Assembly (NCBI GenBank): GCA_947373615.1
Contig: CANBYN010000055.1
Location: 1-9,384, forward strand
DNA from: Burkholderiaceae bacterium
GTDB taxonomy: Bacteria > Pseudomonadota > Gammaproteobacteria > Burkholderiales > Burkholderiaceae
Reading direction: 5' to 3'
DNA: 9,384 nt
The position numbers and the translations under genes are program-made. The notes below the pieces were generated by a model. The model was not told the origin of the DNA. It ran no database searches and saw only the letters and a list, made by a program, of their open reading frames with translations. Of the stretch, positions 1-6,267 are shown piece after piece; the first letter of the stretch is position 1, and each line of letters starts with the position of its first letter.

Positions 1-1353
1 TGCAAATCAGAATCGACTATTTCACTTTTATCCTCTCTGATTGCTCAAGGTACAACTCCAGAGCACCCTAAAGCAAGTCGATACATTGGTTTTCACTACA
101 ACCTCAATTATCAGGCAATAGAAAACGCCAAAGTACAGAAAGCTTCTGCTGTTCAATTATCCGCACTAGAAAAAATTCAAAAAAAGATGCTTTCAGAGGA
201 AGCTCCTTCGGACATTCCGGGGATGCATTTTTCCTCCTACACCGAAGCCTATCAAGGGGTTGACGGAGATTTCCATGCCTTTACCAGAATCAACGAGGGT
301 TCGATAGAAATTCTCGCCGGGGATGTCATGGGCAAGGGAATAGAGGCTGCACTTCTAGCGGCGGCCATTAAAAATAAATATCGAAAACTGACCTCAGAAA
401 ATTTGCTAAGCAATAAGGAGGGCAGCAATAGCGATGCGAGCATTACGAAGATCATCAATGAATTGCACAAATTAGTAACCCCAGAACTCATCTCTATCGA
501 TAGCTTTGTTACCTTATCTCTCATGAGAATCAACCGCAGTGAATTGACCATTGAGTATGCGAATGCTGGTCATACTCCGCTATTCATTGCCAAAGAGGAT
601 GGCAACCTCATCAGACTTGCTGGCGATAATATGCCACTTGGGGTAATGGAAACTGAAGTCTATAAAAGCGGAATCTACAAGCTTGATGTTGGTGACACTG
701 TAATTGCGTATTCCGATGGCGTTACTGAGAGCTATGATACAAATGGGAATCTATATGGCGAAGAACGCATCGAAGCGATCCTCAGAGCCGGAACGGATAA
801 TAAGTATTCTCCAGCCATTATTATGGAAGCACTCCAAAGTGATCTTTTTAATTTCACTCAATCGCAACGTTGTACAGATGATCGCAGCGTCATCTTCATC
901 AAAATCAATCCATTGCGCTCTCGCTCTCGAGGCCAAATCACCGAACGGCGCAACCTCACGTTTCTAGACTTTCCACTTGAGCTAGACAAACTATCAATAC
1001 TTCGCAAAGAATTACAAAATCTATGCAGTGATCAGCCAGATGCCTTCACGCATTCTCTGATGATTGCAGCACAAGAGGCTGCAAGTAATATTATTCGACA
1101 CTCCAAGAACTACGTAAGACATTCTAGATTGTTTGCTTCCATTCGGCGCACCACCTCGGGAATTGAGCTCGAACTTATGCATGCAGGCGAGCATTTCGAT
1201 GCCCCTGAACACATAGAACCCGACTTTTCAGGTAATTCGGATGGGGGATTTGGGTTGTTTATCATTAATAAATCTGTTGATATGGTCATTTATCGGCAGC
1301 CAATGCCTGGCTTGTCTAGCACTTTTCTTCAAAAGCACTTTCCAATCGAATAG
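1..1353 (+). CDS. SpoIIE-type PP2C phosphatase with C-terminal RsbW-like ATPase domain (5' partial)
   Basis: The frame is open from the first base of the window (62 codons before the first ATG, at 187), so the gene starts upstream and ATG 187 is not the real start. Residues are counted from base 1. A short linker (about 48-75) leads into a SpoIIE/PP2C Ser/Thr phosphatase domain (about 76-302). The usual metal-binding acids are all visible: D88/D90 (VDGDF), D108 (GDVMGKG), D239 (SDGVTE) and D293/D294 (TDDRS). An ANAGH motif is also present. A HATPase_c_2/RsbW-like domain follows (about 320-450), with an N-box (E359, N363, H367) and a glycine-rich GGFGLF stretch near 415-420. In the G1 box, normally D-x-G-x-x-F-D, the Asp is His394. 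Such fusions usually switch an anti-sigma-factor antagonist (STAS protein) by dephosphorylating and phosphorylating it. No STAS gene is seen here. The N-terminal sensor or receiver domain lies outside the window. Confidence 0.93.
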   Translation, partial: CKSESTISLLSSLIAQGTTPEHPKASRYIGFHYNLNYQAIENAKVQKASAVQLSALEKIQKKMLSEEAPSDIPGMHFSSYTEAYQGVDGDFHAFTRINEGSIEILAGDVMGKGIEAALLAAAIKNKYRKLTSENLLSNKEGSNSDASITKIINELHKLVTPELISIDSFVTLSLMRINRSELTIEYANAGHTPLFIAKEDGNLIRLAGDNMPLGVMETEVYKSGIYKLDVGDTVIAYSDGVTESYDTNGNLYGEERIEAILRAGTDNKYSPAIIMEALQSDLFNFTQSQRCTDDRSVIFIKINPLRSRSRGQITERRNLTFLDFPLELDKLSILRKELQNLCSDQPDAFTHSLMIAAQEAASNIIRHSKNYVRHSRLFASIRRTTSGIELELMHAGEHFDAPEHIEPDFSGNSDGGFGLFIINKSVDMVIYRQPMPGLSSTFLQKHFPIE

Positions 1354-1372
1354 CCCAGTTGTTTAGGGAAAA

Positions 1373-1396
1373 CCTTTAAGCCAAGGGGCTTCAAGG
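1373..1396 (+). terminator. Hairpin after the phosphatase gene, possible terminator
   Basis: A 10-bp stem with one T/C mismatch encloses the tetraloop AAGG: CCTTtAAGCC pairs with GGCTTcAAGG. It begins 19 bases after the phosphatase stop codon. No T-run follows (the next bases are GTGATGATG), so it is not a classical intrinsic terminator. It may be a weak terminator, an mRNA-stabilising 3' structure, or an attenuator between this gene and the response regulator downstream. Confidence 0.35.
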
Positions 1397-1451
1397 GTGA
1401 TGATGTATTATTGGTGCCTATTGAGCAATGTTAGATGGGTACTAAAGCTAG

Positions 1452-2144
1452 ATGCATATTGGAATTCTAGAGGACGATATAAGCCTACAGGGGCTTTATC
1501 ATGACTGGCTATTACCTGAAAATTTCGGAATTACTTGCTACAGCACGTCTAATGAAATGACGTCCGCCTTAGAGTATCAAAAATTTGATCTTATTATCAT
1601 CAATTGGACATCCTCCGACAGTGTCGGAATGTCCACGCTTAAATGGATTCGCGACAATTTAGGTTGGCAATTACCCATTATTGTCATTTCCTCAAGAGAT
1701 TCAGAGCAAGACATTGTTAGTGCCTTTAAAGCCGGTGCTGATGACTATGTGGCGAAACCAGCAAAACAGTACGAAGTGATCGCCCGTATTCAAGCGCTTC
1801 TTCGTCGATCTGCCCCGCCAATGCCCAACAAAATCGGAAACTTTACAATCAAAGAAGAGGAGCGTTTGCTTACTCTCCATGATGAGGTAATTGAACTCAC
1901 CCAAAAAGAGTTTGAATTAGCCTGCTATGTCTTAAGAAATACCGGAAAACTGCTTTCTAGGGTGCATCTTTTAGGCAAGATTTGGGGCTTAAATTCTGAT
2001 GTTGATACACGGACCATTGATACTCACATGAGCCGCATTCGTAAAAAGCTTTTACTGACCAAAGAAAATGGCTGGAATATCATCCCCATCTATGGTTACG
2101 GCTACCGATTAGAGCAAGTTCAAAAACCGCTCATCAAACCCTAA
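1452..2144 (+). CDS. OmpR/PhoB-family response regulator with an atypical receiver lacking the phospho-Asp
   Basis: This is a 230-aa transcription regulator of normal family length. The receiver domain (about 1-118) has the acidic pair E7/D8, a Ser at the switch Thr/Ser position (S80) and the conserved K102-P103. The residue at the end of beta-3 that accepts phosphate is Asn51: the segment reads FDLIIINWTSSDSVG where the family has D-x-x-x-P-x-x-x-G, and the usual Pro is also Ser. The C-terminal winged-helix DNA-binding domain (about 128-222) looks intact, with the recognition-helix region DTRTIDTHMSRIRKKL and the end motif YGYGYRL. A TAG in frame lies directly before the ATG, which fixes the earliest possible start; no strong ribosome site is seen. 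It lies 98 bp after the phosphatase/kinase gene on the same strand, so joint function is plausible. No histidine kinase is visible. Inference: it acts without phosphorylation, or is controlled by protein contact. Confidence 0.93.
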   Translation: MHIGILEDDISLQGLYHDWLLPENFGITCYSTSNEMTSALEYQKFDLIIINWTSSDSVGMSTLKWIRDNLGWQLPIIVISSRDSEQDIVSAFKAGADDYVAKPAKQYEVIARIQALLRRSAPPMPNKIGNFTIKEEERLLTLHDEVIELTQKEFELACYVLRNTGKLLSRVHLLGKIWGLNSDVDTRTIDTHMSRIRKKLLLTKENGWNIIPIYGYGYRLEQVQKPLIKP

Positions 2145-2169
2145 CAGAATCAAACGCTGAAAATGATGC

Positions 2170-2192
2170 GTAGCCCTTCTGCTACCAAGGCT
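2170..2192. terminator. Small inverted repeats between convergent genes, weak terminator candidate
   Basis: The 37-bp gap between the response regulator and the convergent GT2 gene holds GTAGC/GCTAC (2170-2174 with 2181-2185). An overlapping alternative is AGCC-TT/AA-GGCT (2172-2178 with 2187-2192). Both stems are short, neither has a T-run, and both reach into the GT2 stop codon. A terminator would be expected here, but the evidence is thin. Confidence 0.2.
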
Positions 2193-3165
2193 TAGGTGGG
2201 CATGTTGCACCAGCGTCAGTATCTTTTAAAGCTTGACTCCAAATACTCCAAACCCGCCCACAAGTACGTTTTTTTGCTTCATCGCCACGTAACATCGCCC
2301 AGATGGAGCGCATTTTTTGCCATCCTCCCTCTAATCCAGCAATCAAATATACAGAGAGTAGGCCGTGATGCTTACGATAATACAAAGCACAACTACGCAT
2401 ACGCCACAACACGAGCTGAGAGCCAGAATCTGAAAATTCTAATTTTTTGATCGTTTTAGAAGATTCTCCACCCGTATGCTTCACGATAATATCAGGCCAA
2501 TACCAAACCTCCCAGTCCGCCTCATGAAATCGAAAACAAAGATCAACCTCTTCGTAATATAAAAAGAATCGTTCATCAAAATAGCCAACGGTCTCTAGTG
2601 CACTTTTACGGATAAAAGCAAAGCAGCCCGGCACCCAATCTACTGAGACAGGTAAATCAGACTTGTCCCAAGTGCGATCAGCTCTCCCAAAAAAACGAGA
2701 ATTTGGAAATCGATAGGCCAATCCAAACGTAACAAGCGCCTCATTGAGCAATGAAGGAAAAAGTCTAGCCGAAGGTTGAAGATCGCAATTGCGACCAATT
2801 AATTTTGCTCCACCCATTCCAATTCGCGGATTGTCGTGCATCTTTTTGATAGACAAAGGAAGTGCTTCTGCGTCAATCAATGCATCTGGATTTAACAGCA
2901 AAATAAACTCACCCTTCGCGATTGCAAAGGCAACATTATTAGCAGCACCAAATCCTAAGTTTTCACCACTACGAATGAGTCGAATCCCCGGAAAATCCTT
3001 CTCCACCATATCGGCCGATCCATCTTCGGAGGCGTTATCGACCACAATAATTTCATGACTCACTTGAGCTGCTGATGCAAGCGTTTGAGATAAACATTCC
3101 CGCAATATTTCTCGCGTATTAAATGAAACGATTACTATACTGACATCGATTTTTGAACCATTCAA
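2182..3165 (-). CDS. GT2-family glycosyltransferase, rhamnosyltransferase-like (WbbL type)
   Basis: A 327-aa GT-A-fold enzyme expected to transfer a sugar from a nucleotide-sugar to a growing lipid-linked glycan at the inner face of the cytoplasmic membrane. Visible motifs, in order: VSIVIVSFN (8-16); the nucleotide-binding VVDNASEDGS (41-50); NLGFGAANN (69-77); the metal-binding region LLLNPDA (89-95); PSARLFPS (130-137); VDWVPGCFAFIRKSAL (174-189); and GYFDERFFLYYEEVDLCFR (193-211), which carries the presumed catalytic acids. This set is typical of WbbL-like O-antigen rhamnosyltransferases, but the donor sugar cannot be read from sequence. The start is a TTG: the frame has a TAA two codons upstream, and a GGAG lies 8 nt before the TTG. 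It is 85 bp downstream of the GT4 gene on the same strand, probably the last gene of that transcript, and it converges on the response regulator. Confidence 0.92.
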   Translation of the reverse strand: MNGSKIDVSIVIVSFNTREILRECLSQTLASAAQVSHEIIVVDNASEDGSADMVEKDFPGIRLIRSGENLGFGAANNVAFAIAKGEFILLLNPDALIDAEALPLSIKKMHDNPRIGMGGAKLIGRNCDLQPSARLFPSLLNEALVTFGLAYRFPNSRFFGRADRTWDKSDLPVSVDWVPGCFAFIRKSALETVGYFDERFFLYYEEVDLCFRFHEADWEVWYWPDIIVKHTGGESSKTIKKLEFSDSGSQLVLWRMRSCALYYRKHHGLLSVYLIAGLEGGWQKMRSIWAMLRGDEAKKRTCGRVWSIWSQALKDTDAGATCPPKPW

Positions 3166-3173
3166 AATTTATG

Positions 3174-3177
3174 CTCC
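3174..3177 (-). promoter_or_regulatory. Ribosome binding site GGAG that sets a TTG start for the GT2 gene
   Basis: On the minus strand GGAG stands 8 nt before TTG (3165-3163). The frame is closed by a TAA two codons further up (TAA-ATT-TTG), so no in-frame ATG upstream is possible. An ATG five bases inside the TTG start (3161-3159) is in another frame. Confidence 0.65.
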
Positions 3178-3250
3178 ATGCCTTAAATAACCTTAATCAA
3201 TAAATGCAATTTGTGACGGAAATCATTCAATAGAACATCCGAGTATGTAT

Positions 3251-4528
3251 CTAAATATATTCCCGTTTGAACAACTGCGCTAGTCGCGAAACATTTTTTT
3301 GTAAATTATATTCAGCAATCACTCGGTATCGGCCAGCAAGCCCAATTTCCCGAACCATATCCTCATCTTCCATCAGCATTGCCAGCGCTTCAGTTAACTC
3401 CAAGACATCCGAAGGTGCAACCAACAGGCCATCCAATCCATCTCGAATGAGTTCGGGTATGCCAGTAATCCTAGTGCTAATACAAGGAATGCCAGCTGCC
3501 ATAGCCTCCATTAATGCAACAGGAATTCCCTCGGCGAAACTTGGCAATACAAACACATCACTTCGGGCAAGCTGATCCAAAACGCCTACCTCATTTTGAG
3601 CGCCCATCATTTCGACGCGACTATTAAGTTGATTATCCTTAATAAACTGCTTGAGGGAGGCCTCATCAGGGCCCGTACCAATAATCACCACTCGAAAATC
3701 TTTTCCCAAGTCTCGTAATGCTACACAAGCCTCAAGCAAAATATGTTGGCCTTTAGCAGGAGTTAACCTACCAACACATAGTATCGTAAAAGGTCTTTTT
3801 TCTTGAACTCTAATCGAAGGATTAAACTTGGCAACATCCACACCCAAAGGGCAGATATGAAACTTTCCCCAATCCGAAATTGGGGATAACCGCATTAATT
3901 GACTGCGGGCATACTTACCAATGCACACTAAAAAATTGGCGGCTTGAATTTTTTCAATCAATTTTTGACCCGGCACATCATAGAACTCATCGGGTCCATG
4001 TACGGTAATAGAGAGCCTTACTGCGCTAAATGCCTTCAAAGACAATGCAATATTCGCTACTGCAGTAGCAAAATGAACATGCAAATGATTAATCTTTAGA
4101 GCCCTTAACCGACGATCAACCATCAACGCCTCTGTCCAGTAAAAAATTCCAAACACTGTACGCTTTAGATCGGAACTTCCATACTTCAGTGCATGGATGA
4201 AGCCTTTGAAATAGGCCTTAGGTCGCAGTAGGCCATGCAAATGTGCCGTGAGCGCACCCCAAATGCCGTGCGATTTTAGATAGTAAGTGGATAAATACTC
4301 GTGAACTTCAACCTCATTCATTTCCTGAACAGTGCGATCTGGCTGATTGACGGAAATACATTCGATCTCAAATCCCTCGGCCCGTAATCCCGTTACCTCG
4401 CGCAAGATAAAAGTGTGTGAAATCGCGGGGTAGCAATTTAACAAATAGGCAATACGATAAGGCCCTTCAGGAATTCTAACTTCAGAGGCCAAAGATGGAT
4501 CTACCATCTCTATGCTATTGGCAGTCAT
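3251..4528 (-). CDS. GT4-family (GT-B) glycosyltransferase
   Basis: A 425-aa retaining glycosyltransferase of the GT4 family, cytoplasmic or peripheral at the inner membrane, likely adding a sugar to a surface glycan precursor. The N-terminal Rossmann domain starts at about residue 23 (YRIAYLLNCYPAISHTFILRE), a beginning common in WcaL/colanic-acid-type glycosyltransferases. HLHVHFA lies at 148-154 and the conserved TVHGPDEF near 175-182. The C-terminal donor-binding domain starts near 245, with CVGRLTPAKGQ at 251-261. The family's EX7E motif is E333-GIPVALM-E341, followed by AAGIPCIST. The first ~20 residues precede the fold, so the true start could be somewhat later; ATG 4528 has only a weak GGA upstream. 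It runs towards the GT2 gene 85 bp away, and a 460-bp AT-rich gap separates it from the divergent membrane-protein gene. Acceptor and donor sugars are unknown. Confidence 0.92.
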   Translation of the reverse strand: MTANSIEMVDPSLASEVRIPEGPYRIAYLLNCYPAISHTFILREVTGLRAEGFEIECISVNQPDRTVQEMNEVEVHEYLSTYYLKSHGIWGALTAHLHGLLRPKAYFKGFIHALKYGSSDLKRTVFGIFYWTEALMVDRRLRALKINHLHVHFATAVANIALSLKAFSAVRLSITVHGPDEFYDVPGQKLIEKIQAANFLVCIGKYARSQLMRLSPISDWGKFHICPLGVDVAKFNPSIRVQEKRPFTILCVGRLTPAKGQHILLEACVALRDLGKDFRVVIIGTGPDEASLKQFIKDNQLNSRVEMMGAQNEVGVLDQLARSDVFVLPSFAEGIPVALMEAMAAGIPCISTRITGIPELIRDGLDGLLVAPSDVLELTEALAMLMEDEDMVREIGLAGRYRVIAEYNLQKNVSRLAQLFKREYI

Positions 4529-4988
4529 TTAAATGATCCGTTGAACAATGAACGCTACGCATTCCCAAAACAATCCCACTCCAAATATCGAAAGTTGAGC
4601 CTTCGGCAACTAAGCCAAAAATAGACGTCAAAAAGGGTTTAAATATCATCATTGCAATCCAATAGGAGCAATCTCTTGCCGTTAATTAACAAGTTATTTA
4701 GATTAAAGCGCAACCAGACAACGAATTTGTGTCCAGAGTAATAAATTTTGTTAAATTTATAGTGAACGATGTATTTTAATATTAATAATCGGGTTTTTAA
4801 CCAGGAAAATATCTTGGTCAGATTGCATAGAAAGCCCAAAAGAACTAAAGTTGCAATCCAATCGGTCATCTAAGTCATCAATCAAAGATAAAAACAAAAA
4901 AGAAAATAAAGTGAATTGTCTTTTAACGCACCACAGGACTGGGTTTTTCTTATGAATTCAAAGCTATTAAAACCTGCCTGGCATATCG
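4529..4988. other. AT-rich 460-bp intergenic gap between divergent genes
   Basis: This gap lies between the GT4 start (minus) and the membrane-protein start (plus), so promoters for both should be here; I found no convincing -35/-10 pair. By hand count 4741-4800 has only 10 G/C in 60 bases, and 4621-4980 is about 31% G+C. A minus-strand ORF of 76 codons (4869-4639; one hydrophobic segment at the N-terminus, rich in Lys, Asn, Ile and Leu) has no ribosome site and may be chance or a decayed gene remnant. A 15-codon ORF (4952-4999, plus) overlaps the membrane-protein start. A small stem, GTTG-CC/GG-CAAC with a 2-nt bulge, sits at 4594-4610. Confidence 0.6.
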
Positions 4989-5573
4989 ATGATCGCTGAG
5001 ATTATCCAACCAGCTATTCTGGAGTGGACTTTTGCGATTGAGAAAAGTAGCTACCCCAGAATACTTTTATCCATTGCCTATTTGACATGTTCAGGATTTG
5101 CTCTTGTTTGTCAATACATTGCTCGTAAAGATAATGTTGGTAATGCGCGTATATGGAAACTGGTAACAATTATTTGTTTTTGTGGATTCATAGATACCAT
5201 TTTGCAGCCTGAAACATTTGTCACCGAAATGTTAAGAAATTGCGCCAAACTAAATAATTGGTACTTTGATCTTCGCGTTGAGCGTCAAGTACTTCAATTT
5301 TTCGTACTAGGAATTATCGTCATCGCTTCACTAAAAATTGCCAAGAATCTGAAAATTAAAGATGAAGCAATGAACAAGACTAATATTTTATTAGGTGTTG
5401 GAATATGTGTAATGATTGGCATGTTTATTCTTCGCCTATTATCATTTCACTACACTGATGCAGTTATTAGCTTCAGAGTGTTTTGGATTTCAATCGGAAG
5501 AGTAATTGATTTTGCTGGGATAGCCTGCACAAGCCTAGGCATTATGCGCTTCATGTTTCATAAAAATACTTAA
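4989..5573 (+). CDS. Multi-pass membrane protein of unknown function
   Basis: A 194-aa protein with about five hydrophobic segments (roughly 25-45, 57-72, 101-117, 132-150 and 164-188), so an inner-membrane protein without an obvious signal peptide. Between segments 2 and 3 a polar loop contains a pattern LR-x(6)-WY-x(3)-R-x(2)-RQ (82-100). I associate this pattern with unnamed membrane proteins near glycosyltransferase genes, but I cannot assign a family. Its plus-strand orientation is opposite to all the carbohydrate genes around it, and its last 23 bp overlap the 3' end of the acyltransferase gene. An in-frame TAA at 4968-4970 limits the start; ATG 4989 is the first ATG after it, without a clear ribosome site. 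Base composition is somewhat more AT-rich than the glycosyltransferases, which may indicate separate acquisition. No catalytic motif is seen, and the role is unknown. Confidence 0.75.
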   Translation: MIAEIIQPAILEWTFAIEKSSYPRILLSIAYLTCSGFALVCQYIARKDNVGNARIWKLVTIICFCGFIDTILQPETFVTEMLRNCAKLNNWYFDLRVERQVLQFFVLGIIVIASLKIAKNLKIKDEAMNKTNILLGVGICVMIGMFILRLLSFHYTDAVISFRVFWISIGRVIDFAGIACTSLGIMRFMFHKNT

Positions 5574-6153
5574 CACGGGCGGCAACAAGTTGGGGTTCAA
5601 TGCTTGGATCAAAACCGCCCTCACGCCCCTCAATGAGACTAGCCCACGGATACTGTACGGTACTCTCTCTTAAATTAGAGACGCGCTTCTCTACCCTAGA
5701 TACTGGCCTAGCAGGCACTCCTGCAACAACATCACCTTCAGCCACATCCCGATTAACTACTGAGCCTGCGGCGACAATTGCATTTGGACCTATAGTCACT
5801 CCGGGCAAAATGATCGCACCGTGTCCGATAAATACATTATCACGGATGTCAATTTTTCCTACCGCTTCAAGTTTGACTCCATATGCCCTCTCAAGCATGG
5901 CGGCAGACGCATCGTGACCAATTAAAGTGCAGTCAGATAGAATCACGTTATTGCCAATCCGCACATATGCTGGATCAGTCATCCTTACATCCAAATTAAT
6001 TTGACAATGATCGCCTATGGAATAGACCACATGGTGTGCACGCAAAAGCTGGACATATTCCTCTCCTCTCGGACTATATTGACGAACATACAAGCGCTTG
6101 AACCATGCGTGTCGGCAGGCAAGATAAAAGAGGCAGCGTTTAAAGAGTTTCAT
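5551..6153 (-). CDS. Left-handed beta-helix (hexapeptide repeat) acyltransferase, WbbJ/LbetaH type
   Basis: A 200-aa protein of the hexapeptide-repeat acyltransferase superfamily, most likely moving an acetyl group from acetyl-CoA to a sugar of the surface glycan. The core has imperfect [LIV]-G-x(4) repeats from about residue 46 to 145: IGDHCQ, IGNNVILSDC, TLIGHDA (H80), IRDNVFIGHGAIILPG (H111), VTIGPNAIVAAGSVVNRDV, then the typical cap VAGVPARPV (143-151). The N-terminal ~40 residues are basic and aromatic and may contact the membrane or the lipid-linked substrate. The C-terminal ~45 residues form an extension. The specific acceptor is unknown. It lies 114 bp downstream of the GT-B gene on the same strand and converges with the membrane-protein gene, the two coding ends overlapping by 23 bp. 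ATG 6153 has no close ribosome site; a G-run lies about 14 nt upstream. Confidence 0.9.
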   Translation of the reverse strand: MKLFKRCLFYLACRHAWFKRLYVRQYSPRGEEYVQLLRAHHVVYSIGDHCQINLDVRMTDPAYVRIGNNVILSDCTLIGHDASAAMLERAYGVKLEAVGKIDIRDNVFIGHGAIILPGVTIGPNAIVAAGSVVNRDVAEGDVVAGVPARPVSRVEKRVSNLRESTVQYPWASLIEGREGGFDPSIEPQLVAARVKYFYET

Positions 6154-6267
6154 AAAGTTCAGTCGCCCCCATCAAAACAGTGATTTAAAGTTGCATATTA
6201 GCGCTGAATATTTTGATTTAGCACCAGATTCAAAGAATGTTTTTCTATAGTAAATCATTGTGAGAAA

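Noticed and set aside
252..551. Minus-strand ORF of 99 codons inside the phosphatase gene
   Set aside because: It is the reverse-strand shadow of a clearly coding, motif-bearing gene.
1406..1411. TATTAT resembling a -10 box upstream of the response regulator
   Set aside because: No acceptable -35 hexamer at 16-18 nt and no extended -10 TG; too weak to call a promoter.
4639..4869. Minus-strand 76-codon ORF with a hydrophobic N-terminus
   Set aside because: No ribosome site, extreme AT-rich composition that favours chance hydrophobic/Lys/Asn frames, and no recognisable family; described only as part of the gap.
6195..6214. ATATT-(7 nt)-AATAT stem followed by TTT in the gap before the acyltransferase
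   Set aside because: The stem is only five A/T pairs and no plus-strand gene precedes it; not credible as a terminator.
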